A DNA stretch of 60,847 nucleotides from an uncultured Verrucomicrobiales bacterium (GCA_937922595.1 CALAIY010000079.1:1-60847), one strand, 5' to 3'; positions 1 to 8,419 are shown, numbered from the stretch's first letter. Made by a program: numbers and translations. The notes: a model not told the origin generated them from the sequence alone.

Positions 1-306
1 AGGCCGTATCATGGGATCCAAAATTGGGAAAACCGCCGTCGGCAAAGCGCTCGCTTACTCCCAGGGCGAGATACTCCAAGATTTCCAGTGCACATTCACC
101 AAAGATGGAGATGGCACGATGAACATCAGCTGGCCGCTGTATCAACGGCTACGAATACAAAGTGCAGTCGCTCAAGTGATCTGGCAATCTTCACCGATGT
201 GACGACTCCCAGATCCTACCCAACCGGAATCGCCTTAGAAGAACTCCCTACCACCTCGCTAGAAGGAACTTCCAAATTCTACCGAGTGCATCGTAATCTT
301 CCGTAG
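1..306 (+). pseudogene. Decayed 3' end of a secreted protein with the 'YRV' C-terminal domain
   Basis: Three different reading frames must be joined to recover a sensible protein. Frame 2 gives a stretch ending DGDGTMNISWP (about positions 89-153). Frame 3 then gives NGYEYKVQS (about 147-176). Frame 1 finally gives SSDLAIFTDVTTP and, 30 residues later, TSKFYRVHRNLP with a stop at 304-306. The order W-P, YxxQSSSDL, FYRV matches the C-terminal domain of the secreted proteins at 8416-9729 and 56478-58706. Two frameshifts and an in-frame stop after YKVQSLK argue for a pseudogene, although sequencing indels cannot be excluded. The 5' part lies outside the window, so the full protein is unknown. 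Confidence 0.55.
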
Positions 307-313
307 AGCTTCC

Positions 314-844
314 TTATCTTCCTTTCTTGGCTTTGTAAGCCTGGCCGAGGCGGTTTGATGAGCGTTGGCGGGGATTGCTTCCTTTGGCGCTTGAGGAGCT
401 GCTTTTTTTGCGGCTGGATGAGGAGGCGCTTTTTTTCTTCGAAGAGGATGATGAAGATTTGGAGGACTTGGAAGATTTTGATTTTGAGGAGCTCTGCTTC
501 TTCTTTGAGGAGACGGATCTGGAGGGGCGGTGGCGGTCGCTTTCCTGGCGGTGTGATTGCTCGTGGCGGTGACCGGCGCGGTGGCCTTCTTCGTAGCCTC
601 GGTGGTAGGCTCCGCGGCCGCGGTGATAGCTGCTACTGGGGTAGCTGGATCGATTGTATGATCTTGAGGTGTAACCACGGTTGCCGTAGTAGCCTTCGCG
701 ATATCTTGGGGCGTTTTGGGAGTAGCCGGGGCGGCTTCCGTATTCTGGATTGTAGCCTGCGTCTCCGTAATAGCCGTCGTTGTAGATGCAGGAGGAGAGG
801 AGGATTGCGGCAGCAATGATGAGGAGGGGTTTTATCAGGGACAT
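314..844 (-). CDS. Small lipoprotein with a Tyr/Gly/Arg-rich middle and a Ser/Lys-rich tail
   Basis: A 176-residue protein with a lipoprotein signal peptide: a hydrophobic stretch followed by the lipobox LLSSC at about residues 15-19. The mature part begins with YNDGYYGDAGY and is rich in Tyr, Gly, Arg and Ser to about residue 75. A His/Arg-rich stretch follows (about 75-110). From about 112 to 155 it consists almost only of Ser and Lys in short alternating runs, ending in a basic tail. Such low-complexity, strongly basic composition fits an envelope protein that binds polyanions or cell wall, but no domain is recognised and the function is unknown. The antisense frame over the same bases is also open, a by-product of the repetitive codons. 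The lipobox favours this strand. Confidence 0.75.
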   Translation of the reverse strand: MSLIKPLLIIAAAILLSSCIYNDGYYGDAGYNPEYGSRPGYSQNAPRYREGYYGNRGYTSRSYNRSSYPSSSYHRGRGAYHRGYEEGHRAGHRHEQSHRQESDRHRPSRSVSSKKKQSSSKSKSSKSSKSSSSSSKKKSASSSSRKKSSSSSAKGSNPRQRSSNRLGQAYKAKKGR

Positions 845-876
845 GCTAGAGAAGACGGAAGGAATCGTTCATTTAT

Positions 877-2007
877 TCAAAGGGTCCGATGAATGTGGAT
901 GAGTGCGAGGAGCGCGTAGTTGGTTGCAAGGACGGGATCGTTTTCCCACCAGCGGGCGCTTTTGGTATTGGCCCAGGAGCCGTCGGTGGATTGAAGGTCG
1001 AAGAGTTTTAGGGCGAGGTCTTTGCGCCAGTCGGCGTTTTTGCCGTTTTTTAGAGTGAGGGTGTCTTCGCCGAGGATGCGAAGTGCTTTGGCCATCGTGT
1101 GGTAGTAATAGAAGAGCCCTTGGGCTTCCATTCCTGGGTTTTCTTCGACGGTGTAATTTGCGGCAAGCCATTCACGGACGGCGGCGATGCGGGGGTCGGA
1201 GGGCTTTAAGTCTGCGTAGACGAGGCTGAGAAGGCCGGCGTAGGAGATGCTGCCGTAGGAGCGCAGGGCGGTTTTCCCGTCTTTTAATTTTTGCTCGCCG
1301 GCTTTGGTGGAGCCTGGGAAGTAGATGAAACCTCCTTTGTTGGCGGCGTCATCGGATGCCCATGTCTGGTCGTTGTGAGAGGTGAGATTTTGGCAGCGGG
1401 AGACGAAGGCGATGGCTGCGTCCCAATCGAGGTCGGGAGTTTCCGGGGCACCTTCGGTAAACTGCTTTTTGGAATAGTGGAGCGCTTCAAGTGCGAAGTG
1501 GGTATTAGATAGGTCGGAGTGGGCATAGGTGCCGCCGTAGCCAACGCCGCCATCGAAGGGGCTATCGGTAATGCCTCGATTGTCGAAATCGGATTGTTGG
1601 TTCACAAGGAACCGGCGCGCTTGAGTGAGTGTTTTTTCGGTCTCCTCATTTTGGGGGTGCTCGAGGAGTGCCATCACGGAGAGGGCGGTATTGTAGACGG
1701 CAAGACCTTTGCCGTAGATGCCGCCATCGGTGCGGCGTTTGGAGAGGAGGAAATCGTAGCCTTTTTTGGCTTCGGGAGTGAGTGCGCCGTCGCGATTGGG
1801 GTCGGCCATGAGGGCGGTGAGGGCCATGGCACTGATTGCAGGGGTATCGGCGTCGCTCCAGTTGCCGGTGTTTTTCTGCTGGGTTGTGAGCCACGCGGTG
1901 CCGTTTTTGATCGCGCGCTCGACTTCAAGTTTGAGGGAAAGGTCGGGGGCGGCGGTGGCGAGGGAGGAGGTGGCGAGCGCCGTGAGGATGAGGGCGAGGG
2001 CTTTCAT
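877..2007 (-). CDS. Secreted prenyltransferase/squalene-cyclase-repeat protein
   Basis: A 376-residue protein with a Sec signal peptide (residues 1-19, ending SLATAA). The mature part resembles the alpha/alpha-barrel repeats of the prenyltransferase and squalene-hopene cyclase superfamily: AIKNGTAWLTTQQ, a DGGIYG repeat near residue 95, YNTALSVMALL, and a QSTDGSW repeat near the C-terminus. Planctomycetes and Verrucomicrobia carry many secreted proteins of this fold that lack the DxDD catalytic motif of true cyclases, and none is visible here, so a structural or binding role is more likely than terpene cyclisation. Its ATG overlaps the stop of the upstream gene (2004-2750) as ATGA, so the two are translationally coupled. 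The substrate is unknown. Confidence 0.7.
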   Translation of the reverse strand: MKALALILTALATSSLATAAPDLSLKLEVERAIKNGTAWLTTQQKNTGNWSDADTPAISAMALTALMADPNRDGALTPEAKKGYDFLLSKRRTDGGIYGKGLAVYNTALSVMALLEHPQNEETEKTLTQARRFLVNQQSDFDNRGITDSPFDGGVGYGGTYAHSDLSNTHFALEALHYSKKQFTEGAPETPDLDWDAAIAFVSRCQNLTSHNDQTWASDDAANKGGFIYFPGSTKAGEQKLKDGKTALRSYGSISYAGLLSLVYADLKPSDPRIAAVREWLAANYTVEENPGMEAQGLFYYYHTMAKALRILGEDTLTLKNGKNADWRKDLALKLFDLQSTDGSWANTKSARWWENDPVLATNYALLALIHIHRTL

Positions 2008-2750
2008 TTTTGTGAGGTCGGAGAAATGATGAGCGTCACTTCAGTGTCGAGCGGTGGGATTGCTGATGGATTTGCGAGCCAGGATTCGTCATTGAAGTTA
2101 TCCGTGCGGGGATTGTTAATTAAAGCGTTGGGATCGAGGTAGAGGGCGAAGATATTGCCGCCGGTCTCGGCGAGAAATTGGCCTTCGTAGATACGGGAGC
2201 CGGTGAGGGTGAATGGGCCGGTTGAGGCGGGGGATTTGGTGCGGTCCTCGCTGATGTGGGTGATCCACGATTCGAGTGGAGCCGTTTTCTGCTGATTATT
2301 TTCTGGATCGATCCAGGCGACCGACATGGTGAGCTGGGCTCCTGCTTTTTCCTCAGCGGTTTCGCTGGTCACGGCCATTTCTTCGGGGCGCGCTGGGTTG
2401 AGGAGTTCTTGGGATTGGGAGTAGCGAAGGAGGAGGAGGACGGTGTGAAGGCGCATGGCGCTGGCCTCGGTGGAGAGGAGCGATTCGTGAATCTTGCCGT
2501 TTTCGTGGACGAGCGCGTATTCGAGGGCGACTTCGCGCTGGGCGACTTTCGTGGGGATGCGCACGGTACGGTCGCTCTTATCGAAGGTGATTTTTCCGTA
2601 GCGGAAGGTGGTGTCGCCAGTTTGCTCGATTTCGACTGTTTTTTTGTTTTTTTCCGGGATTGGCTCTTCAGCATTCAGAGAACCTAGGGAAATTGCGGCA
2701 GCGATGGTGATGCGTGCTAAGATGCGCGTCCCATGCTCCGAGTCTCCCAA
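2004..2750 (-). CDS. Secreted protein of unknown function, coupled to the squalene-cyclase-repeat gene
   Basis: I see no known domain. The chosen start is a TTG at 2750, which gives 248 residues beginning with a signal peptide that ends SLGSLNA before EEPIPEKNKK. A GTG at 2771 is an alternative, and an ATG at 2849 would add an implausible Arg-rich leader lying inside the divergent gene. The mature protein is a mixed alpha/beta chain with a long middle segment (ALEYALVHENGKIHESLL), and a C-terminal region that mentions YLDPNALINNP and ends TLIISPTSQK. The gene is divergent from the FAD-dehydrogenase gene and overlaps its first bases. Its stop overlaps the start of the downstream gene, so the two products probably act together, perhaps in the periplasm. 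Confidence 0.6.
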   Translation of the reverse strand: MGDSEHGTRILARITIAAAISLGSLNAEEPIPEKNKKTVEIEQTGDTTFRYGKITFDKSDRTVRIPTKVAQREVALEYALVHENGKIHESLLSTEASAMRLHTVLLLLRYSQSQELLNPARPEEMAVTSETAEEKAGAQLTMSVAWIDPENNQQKTAPLESWITHISEDRTKSPASTGPFTLTGSRIYEGQFLAETGGNIFALYLDPNALINNPRTDNFNDESWLANPSAIPPLDTEVTLIISPTSQK

Positions 2751-4361
2751 GTTCCCGTTCCGGTCGATCACGATGAAATCACCCTGCGCAGGAAGATTGC
2801 GCGCACTCTGAATGTGCCGCCTGCGGCGCTGGGAGAGGTGAAGATTCATAAAAAAAGTATCGATGCGCGGGGAGTGAAGGGCGTGGAATTCGGGGTCACG
2901 GCTGATGTAGAACTACTCGGGACGTTCTCTGAGGCAAAAATACTAGCGCAGCAGCGCGGCAAGGGAAAGGTGCAGGAGACGCCGGATGAGGAATACGTCG
3001 GGCTGGACGGGATCTCTCCGGAATTCACGGGCGAGCGCCCAATCGTCGTCGGCTCGGGGCCGTGCGGTTTACTTTGTGCGCTTCTTCTTTCCCGCCATGG
3101 GCGGAAACCGCTTCTTTTGGAGCGAGGCAAAGCGGCGGGAGATCGCGCCCGGGATGTGACGGGATTCTGGCGTCGTGGCTTGGCTTTCGATCCGGAATCG
3201 AATGTGCAATATGGCGAGGGCGGCGCGGGCACGTTTTCTGATGGTAAGCTTTATACCCAGATTAAGGACCGTGAGCACCGGATTCGTTGGTTGCTTAAGG
3301 AGCTGGTGGAGAAGGGGGCTCCTGAAGATATTCTGACGAAAGGTCGCCCGCATATTGGGACGGATCGTTTGATCAAAGTTGTGCGAAATATTCGGGAGGA
3401 GATTATTGCGAATGGTGGCGAGGTGCGCTTCGGAGCGAAGGTGACGGGATTGCTCCTCGATGATAAGCAAATCGCGGGCGTCGAAGTGAATGGTGAGGAG
3501 AAGATTGCGGCGAAGACGGTGGTGGTGGCAGTGGGGCATAGCGCACGTGATATGTTTGAGGTGCTGCATGAGGCGGGTGCAAAGATGGAGCCGAAATCGT
3601 TTTCGATTGGAGTGCGGATTGAGCACCCGCAGAAGGTGATCGACAATGCGCAGCTCGGTGAATTTGCGGGACACCCCAAGCTTGGTGCCGCGCCCTACAA
3701 GATCGTGCATCACTGCAAAAACGGCCGAGCCGCTTACAGCTTTTGTATGTGTCCGGGCGGCCTGGTGGTCGCGGCGGGATCTGAGCCAGAGACGGTGGTG
3801 ACTAATGGGATGAGTTCCTATGCACGTGCGGAATCGAATGCGAACTCGGGGCTGATGGTGGATGTGCGTCCTGGGGATTTTAAGAAAGAGGGCAGGGGAG
3901 CCCTGGCGGGAATCGATTACCAGCGGAAGTGGGAGCGTGCCGCCTTTATCGAAGGTGGAAGCGATTACCATGCTCCAGCGCAGACGGTCGCAGATTTCCT
4001 TGCGGGGAAGCCGAGCACGAAGCTTGGAAAGGTCGCCTCAAGCTACGAGCCTGGTGTGCGCCCCGGTGATCTCCGGAAATGCCTTCCGAAATATGTCATT
4101 GATACGCTCAAGGAAGCGATCCCACGCATCGATGCCCGTGCCTTGAAGGGCTTTGGGATGCGCGATGCGGTGATGGTGGGCGTTGAGACGCGGAGCTCAT
4201 CACCATTGCGGGTGATGCGCGATCCAAAGACGTTCCAAAGCACTTCTATCAAAGGGCTTTACCCTGCTGGTGAAGGTGCTGGCTATGCTGGCGGGATTAT
4301 CTCGGCAGCGGCAGATGGAATGAAGATCGCGGAAGTGCTGTTACGAAAGCGCCGGATTTAA
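2733..4361 (+). CDS. FAD-dependent dehydrogenase (COG2509-like)
   Basis: A 542-residue protein. Residues 1-95 form a small N-terminal domain. An FAD-binding Rossmann fold starts near residue 105 with VVGSGPCGLLCALLLSRHGR (a GxGxxG fingerprint) followed by the acidic LLLERG strand end. A YGEGGAGTFSDGKL segment and a late GLYPAGEGAGYAGGI motif (about residue 510) are typical of the uncharacterised NAD(FAD)-dependent dehydrogenases of COG2509. The protein is probably cytoplasmic, since no signal peptide is seen. The physiological substrate is unknown. The stop codon shares TTAA with the stop of the convergent nagB gene. Length and motifs agree with the family. Confidence 0.85.
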   Translation: MLRVSQVPVPVDHDEITLRRKIARTLNVPPAALGEVKIHKKSIDARGVKGVEFGVTADVELLGTFSEAKILAQQRGKGKVQETPDEEYVGLDGISPEFTGERPIVVGSGPCGLLCALLLSRHGRKPLLLERGKAAGDRARDVTGFWRRGLAFDPESNVQYGEGGAGTFSDGKLYTQIKDREHRIRWLLKELVEKGAPEDILTKGRPHIGTDRLIKVVRNIREEIIANGGEVRFGAKVTGLLLDDKQIAGVEVNGEEKIAAKTVVVAVGHSARDMFEVLHEAGAKMEPKSFSIGVRIEHPQKVIDNAQLGEFAGHPKLGAAPYKIVHHCKNGRAAYSFCMCPGGLVVAAGSEPETVVTNGMSSYARAESNANSGLMVDVRPGDFKKEGRGALAGIDYQRKWERAAFIEGGSDYHAPAQTVADFLAGKPSTKLGKVASSYEPGVRPGDLRKCLPKYVIDTLKEAIPRIDARALKGFGMRDAVMVGVETRSSSPLRVMRDPKTFQSTSIKGLYPAGEGAGYAGGIISAAADGMKIAEVLLRKRRI

Positions 4362-6205
4362 ACGCGCTCGAAGGCTTCGATTGCTTCGTATTCTGGGAGG
4401 CCGAGTGCGTCGTAGCCTGAGGCGAGGGCGCGTCCGGCTTTTCCGTTTTGGTGGCTGGTCTCAGGAAGGACTCCGAATCTGGTAAGCGCGTCTACTTTGT
4501 CTTCAAGCTGGGCGGGGCTCATGGGGATTGCCATGGCAATTTCGTGAGGTGCAGGCTCGGCTTCGTGGGCGCGGTAGAGCCAGATGCTCGTGCTTTCTGG
4601 GATTCCTGCTTCCGAGATGAGTTGGTAGGTGAGGCCGGCGATAGAGCTTGGATCGGCCAAGTGACCAGTGAGGTAGATCTGGTGGGAAGCAGTTTCCGTG
4701 AGGAGCTTTTTGATCGCTGCGATGTCCAGCTCGCCGGGAGTGAAGCGGCGGTAGCGGCCGTTTTCATAGAAGGGAAGATCGAGGAAATGCACATTTTCTG
4801 AGGCGAGCCCAAGGGCTGCTGCGGAATCGCGAGCTTCACCGCGTCTGATCAGTCCTTTGAGCTGACGGAGTTCCGCCGGGTGTTCGCCGAAATTTCCTTT
4901 GGCTTTGATCTGTTCAAGAATGGTCTTTGCGTATTCGCTGGAGGTCGCCCATTCGGGTTTGCCTTCGCCGCGTTCCAGGAGGGTTCGGGCAAAGGTCTCG
5001 GCGGCGGCATCTGGCACGCGGAGGCTTCCTGATGTGAGGTGTACGAGGGACACTTCGTGGCCTTGGCTTACGAGGCGATCAATTGTGCCACCCATTGCGA
5101 GGAGGGCATCGCCCGGCTCGGGGCTGAGGATGAGCGAACGCTTGGGAAATGGTGCGGCGGATTCTGGTCGGTCGCTATCATCGCAATTTGGTTTGCCGCC
5201 AGGCCAACCGGTGATGGTGTGGCCGAGGTCGTTGAAAATACGAATATTGAGATCGTAGGCGGTGCCACCTTCTTGGGTGAGGAGCGAGCCCATGCCGTTC
5301 TCATTGTAGTCTTCGTCGGTGAGCTTCAGTACGGGGCGCCCGGTCTTATTCGCGAGCCAGCTCACTGCGCGTCGTGTCTCTGCGGAATTCCAGACAACAG
5401 GACCGGTAAGCCATGGACTCACGCTTCGAGTAAGCCCAGCGGAAGCTGCGGAATCGATGGCAAATCGAGCGCCCTCAATTCCCTGGAGGAACGATGCCGA
5501 AATGGCTTCGGTGCGTGGTCCCTCTACCGCTTCTGCTGTGATGCCTGCTTTCGATCCACCCCATGCCATGAGGACGACTTTTTTTGCTTCGAGAATCGTC
5601 CCGACGCCCATCGTGATGGCGAAGCGGGGCACGTTATTGATTCCGAGGAAATCGGGAGCGGCGTCTGCGCGTGTGATTCGATCAAGGGCGATCAATCGTG
5701 TGCGAGAATCTTCGGCTGATCCTGGCTCGTTGAAGCCGATGTGTCCGGTGCGTCCGATGCCGAGAATTTGGAGGTCGAGCCCACCGGCATCGCGGATCGC
5801 TTGTTCGTAGGATTCACAGTATTCAAAAACGGCTTCCATCCCCACAGTACCATCAGGGACGTGGACGTTTTCGGAGGGGATATCGATGTGATCAAAAAGC
5901 TGGTCACGCATGAACGTGGCGTAGCTTTCCGGGTGGTCGGCGGTGAGACCGAAATATTCGTCGAGATTGAAAGTGGTGACGTTTTTAAAGCTGAGACCTT
6001 CCTCGCGGTGAAGGCGCACTAGCTCGCGATAGAATGGCACCGGGGTCGAGCCAGTGGCGAGGCCGAGTACGGCAGTGCGGTTTTCCGCAGCGCGGGAGAG
6101 GATTAAATCGGCGACTTCACGTGCGAGCGCCGAGGCGGCTTCCGCAGGCGTCGGGTAGATTGAGATGGGTACTTTTTCGAAACGGGATTCTGCAGAAGGG
6201 AGCAT
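4358..6205 (-). CDS. nagB: Glucosamine-6-phosphate deaminase fused to a degenerate PIG-L-like domain
   Basis: A 615-residue two-part protein. Residues 10-270 form a NagB domain: GLATGSTP at about 48-55, NLDEYFGL near 80, and LGIGRTGHIGFNEPGS near 148-163. This places it in the family converting glucosamine-6-phosphate to fructose-6-phosphate and ammonia. After a linker, residues 355-560 resemble the PIG-L/LmbE N-acetylglucosaminyl deacetylase fold. This long NagB form is known from Bacteroidetes. The metal site of the second domain has been lost: the expected HPDD reads EPGD (361-366, SPEPGD), and the later HGTH-type motif reads SSIA after GHLADP (about 516-523). The PIG-L part is therefore probably structural or regulatory. 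The gene is monocistronic, with convergent stops shared with the FAD gene. Confidence 0.82.
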   Translation of the reverse strand: MLPSAESRFEKVPISIYPTPAEAASALAREVADLILSRAAENRTAVLGLATGSTPVPFYRELVRLHREEGLSFKNVTTFNLDEYFGLTADHPESYATFMRDQLFDHIDIPSENVHVPDGTVGMEAVFEYCESYEQAIRDAGGLDLQILGIGRTGHIGFNEPGSAEDSRTRLIALDRITRADAAPDFLGINNVPRFAITMGVGTILEAKKVVLMAWGGSKAGITAEAVEGPRTEAISASFLQGIEGARFAIDSAASAGLTRSVSPWLTGPVVWNSAETRRAVSWLANKTGRPVLKLTDEDYNENGMGSLLTQEGGTAYDLNIRIFNDLGHTITGWPGGKPNCDDSDRPESAAPFPKRSLILSPEPGDALLAMGGTIDRLVSQGHEVSLVHLTSGSLRVPDAAAETFARTLLERGEGKPEWATSSEYAKTILEQIKAKGNFGEHPAELRQLKGLIRRGEARDSAAALGLASENVHFLDLPFYENGRYRRFTPGELDIAAIKKLLTETASHQIYLTGHLADPSSIAGLTYQLISEAGIPESTSIWLYRAHEAEPAPHEIAMAIPMSPAQLEDKVDALTRFGVLPETSHQNGKAGRALASGYDALGLPEYEAIEAFERV

Positions 6206-6288
6206 GGCAATTGATAGCGCAGATCACGAATGCGAAAAGAGCGCATTCCGAAAAGTTTGGGATCTTTTCGAAGATTGAGATCGGGAGG

Positions 6289-6762
6289 CTAAACGAGTCC
6301 TCCAGGGTGCTCGCCTGCATTTCCTGATTCGACGATTCGATCGAGAACCTCACTCATATCATCGGTGCTATCGAAGACGTGCCGGGCTACAAAAATAGGT
6401 GCGCCTGCGGCGGCGGCGAGTGCAAGTGAGTCGCTTGGGCGAGCATCGATATCGAGCACCTTGCGCTGGTGAAGTTCATTTGAGGCTTCGATGATGAGTC
6501 GCGCAAAGAAAACGCCTTCTTCAAAATCCGCGATCACCACGCGCATAACCTTGGCTCCAAATCCCTCAAGAATGGAGCCCAAAAGCTCATGCGTTTGCGG
6601 GCGTTCGGCTGACTGCCCTTGAATCGCTGCATGGATTGCTGCGCCGATTGCAGGATCGATGTAGATGACAAAAATTTTATCTTCGCCCCCTAGAAAAACG
6701 GCACATCCATTAGACGTCGGGAAAACGGCTCGGATTGTGACTTCGACGACATCATTCTGCAT
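6289..6762 (-). CDS. Bifunctional nuclease (BFN, DUF151) domain protein
   Basis: A 157-residue protein, most of it a BFN domain. The core runs from VEVTIRAVFPTSNGCAVFLG (residues 6-25), through a segment ending HELLGSILEGFGAKVMRV, to the diagnostic IDARPSDSLALAAAAGAPIF near 105-125. Members have been reported as single-stranded DNA/RNA nucleases in plants, but the role in bacteria is unsettled. No signal peptide is present, so it is cytoplasmic. The family usually ends soon after the ARPSDSLALA motif, and here about 30 acidic residues follow. It lies upstream of nagB on the same strand but is separated by about 80 bases. Confidence 0.85.
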   Translation of the reverse strand: MQNDVVEVTIRAVFPTSNGCAVFLGGEDKIFVIYIDPAIGAAIHAAIQGQSAERPQTHELLGSILEGFGAKVMRVVIADFEEGVFFARLIIEASNELHQRKVLDIDARPSDSLALAAAAGAPIFVARHVFDSTDDMSEVLDRIVESGNAGEHPGGLV

Positions 6763-6792
6763 AGCGTCAGACTAGCGGGTGCTCCTCCGGCT

Positions 6793-7338
6793 TCAACCCC
6801 ATTGGCCTGCTTCTCTCTTAAGAAAACGCCGCGACACCTGCACGTAGCGTTCTGCCCAAGTCCGCACATCGGCCTGCTCATCTTCGGAAAGTGTGCGCAC
6901 GACCTTTGCTGGGCTTCCCAATACGAGTGACCCTGGAGGGATGATGGTATTCCCGGTCACGAGTGCTCCGGCTCCGATAATCGAGCGCGCACCGATCTTC
7001 GCGCCATCGAGGACGATGGCTCCCATTCCTACGAGCACTTCATCCTCAACGGTGCAGGCGTGAAGTACCGCCTTGTGGCCCACGGTCACGTAATTTCCAA
7101 TGTGGCATCCGAGCGTGTCCGAGAGGTGGATGACGCAGCCATCCTGCACGTTCGATCCCGTCCCCACGGTGATCTCCTGGATATCGGCTCGAAGCACCGC
7201 CCCATACCAAATAGAGCTGTTTTCCCCGAGAGAAACAGCGCCTACCACGGTGGCTCCGGGGGCAATAAAAGCGGTCTCTGGGACGGATGGTTGGCGGTCG
7301 AGAAATTGAAATGGATCGGGTGAAGTGAAGGCGGGCAT
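6793..7338 (-). CDS. Gamma-carbonic anhydrase family protein (left-handed beta-helix)
   Basis: A 181-residue hexapeptide-repeat protein of the gamma-carbonic anhydrase/YrdA type. Repeats begin at about residue 24 (FIAPGATVVGAVSLGENSSI), and the pattern continues through VRADIQEITVGTGSNVQDG-like turns to IPPGSLVLGSPAKVVR near 140-155. The ligand histidines are suggested by HLSD (about 72), VGHKAVLHACTV (about 89-100) and neighbours. Family members form trimers with zinc or iron at the subunit interface. Some are carbonic anhydrases, many have no known activity. A short helical tail ends the protein. It lies 30 bases upstream of the BFN gene on the same strand, so the two may be co-transcribed. 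Confidence 0.85.
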   Translation of the reverse strand: MPAFTSPDPFQFLDRQPSVPETAFIAPGATVVGAVSLGENSSIWYGAVLRADIQEITVGTGSNVQDGCVIHLSDTLGCHIGNYVTVGHKAVLHACTVEDEVLVGMGAIVLDGAKIGARSIIGAGALVTGNTIIPPGSLVLGSPAKVVRTLSEDEQADVRTWAERYVQVSRRFLKREAGQWG

Positions 7339-7437
7339 CGGTTTATAGTGGAAAGGTTAGTTTGGATTTGAGCGCAGATCCCACAAGAGCGGGGGTTAGG
7401 CGATAGTTAAGAAAAATTAAATTTGTGTAAAGGGTGA

Positions 7438-7466
7438 TTGACACCACACCCCGAAAGGCGTTAGCA
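7438..7466 (+). promoter_or_regulatory. Possible sigma-70 promoter of the HU gene
   Basis: A perfect -35 box TTGACA (7438-7443) is followed after 17 bases by TTAGCA (7461-7466), a poor -10 element. The spacing is right but the -10 is weak, so this is tentative. It would give a leader of about 100 bases before the HU start at 7576. That leader contains a small CCGG-GAAA-CCGG hairpin (7515-7526) followed by four T, flanked by GGAGG and CCTCC, which could fold over it. Confidence 0.35.
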
Positions 7467-7575
7467 AGGAACTGAGAATACGTGATCCGGTGCGCCGGGA
7501 GCCACGCAAGGAGGCCGGGAAACCGGTTTTCATCCTCCTCAAAAACCCGAAAATAACCACCCACAAAATACCACT

Positions 7576-7851
7576 ATGAACAAAGCTGAACTCATCGAAG
7601 CAATCCAAAAAAACCTCGGCGGCGAAACTTCCAAGCGCGAAGCCACTGAAGCTCTCGCTGCAGTGCTCGAAGCCATCTCCAAGGGCGTGAAGAAGGACAA
7701 GCTCGTCCAGATCATCGGCTTCGGAACTTTCAAGGTCTCCAAGCGTGCTGCTCGTACCGGTCGCAACCCAAAGACTGGCGAGTCCATGAAGATCAAGGCT
7801 TCCAAGTCTGTGCGCTTCAGCCCGTCCTCGAATCTTAAGGCAAGCCTCTAA
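7576..7851 (+). CDS. hup: HU family DNA-binding protein
   Basis: A 91-residue nucleoid-associated protein. It starts with MNKAELIEAIQKN and carries the beta-arm signature GFGTFKVSKRAARTGRNPKT (about residues 49-68), the hallmark of HU/IHF proteins, then a basic GESMKIKASKSVRFSPS tail. The length is typical for HU. It acts as a homodimer that bends and compacts DNA. The gene is transcribed alone: it has a long upstream leader and a strong hairpin terminator 26 bases after its stop. The start is clear from the conserved N-terminus. Confidence 0.97.
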   Translation: MNKAELIEAIQKNLGGETSKREATEALAAVLEAISKGVKKDKLVQIIGFGTFKVSKRAARTGRNPKTGESMKIKASKSVRFSPSSNLKASL

Positions 7852-7876
7852 GGGAAACTCCCTTTTTTCGTAGCGG

Positions 7877-7910
7877 CCCGCTTTCCATTTGGGAAGCGGG
7901 TCGTTTTCGT
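7877..7910 (+). terminator. Rho-independent terminator after the HU gene
   Basis: A ten-pair stem with one G-T wobble, CCCGCTTTCC (7877-7886) and GGGAAGCGGG (7891-7900), closes a four-base ATTT loop. It is followed by TCGTTTTCGTTT. It lies just downstream of the HU stop and upstream of the next gene's ATG (7928). Confidence 0.8.
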
Positions 7911-7927
7911 TTAGACACTCCGGCATC

Positions 7928-8419
7928 ATGACTGCATCCGAAATTCTCACACTCACTCCCGACGACACTGCCTCTGCCCCAATCCTATGGTTTCGGGAAA
8001 ATGAGCGTCCCGTTTATTCCTCGGCACTTGCTGGCCTTGCTGGGCAGAAAAAGCTCCGTCCCGTATTTCTTCAGAAAAAGCCCGTGGCTGAGCAGGTGAA
8101 GTGGATGCTCACACAAATGCGCACCAAGCAGGGCAGCAGCCTCGCAGAGCACCTTCTCCAGCTCTTTTTCATGAAAGCGCACAAAGACATGCTCGCGACA
8201 TTCTGCGACAAGCTCGGGATCGAAAATGACGAAGGCACCGTCGAAGGTGGGCTTCCTGATTCGCTCGATGCTGCGAAAGTAAAAGAAGGCGTCGATGCCC
8301 TTCTTGCGGACAACGACGCCTCCCTTGTCGCGCTTTACCTGCGCGTCTTCCAGATCCAGCGCCCCGGTGGCTGGCCTGAGGTGGCTGAGCAGCTTGAGGC
8401 TCGCTCTGAGCTCTCTTAA
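7928..8419 (+). CDS. Protein of unknown function
   Basis: A 163-residue, probably cytoplasmic protein that I do not recognise. The start at 7928 (MTASEILTLT) is preferred. An upstream in-frame start at 7889 would lie within the terminator hairpin of the HU gene. The protein begins with a short segment containing PILWFRENERPVYSS, a basic stretch (GQKKLRPVFLQKKP), then helices with conserved-looking QLFFMKAHKDMLATFCDKLGI. It ends in a helical domain (VDALLADNDASLVALYLRVF). The all-helical C-terminal half suggests a compact helical bundle. Its stop codon shares TTAA with that of the convergent spondin-domain gene. Confidence 0.7.
   Translation: MTASEILTLTPDDTASAPILWFRENERPVYSSALAGLAGQKKLRPVFLQKKPVAEQVKWMLTQMRTKQGSSLAEHLLQLFFMKAHKDMLATFCDKLGIENDEGTVEGGLPDSLDAAKVKEGVDALLADNDASLVALYLRVFQIQRPGGWPEVAEQLEARSELS

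Noticed and set aside
259-816. Open frame of 185 codons antisense-like to the Ser/Lys-rich lipoprotein
   Set aside because: It is a Pro/Thr/Ala-rich shadow of the repetitive codons on the same strand. The lipoprotein frame has a signal and lipobox.
5039-5719. 226-codon plus-strand frame over nagB
   Set aside because: Shadow of the fusion gene with no plausible start context or domain.
7417-7968. 183-codon minus-strand frame over the HU gene
   Set aside because: Shadow frame across a very well-conserved HU gene and its terminator; no domain and no ribosome-binding site.
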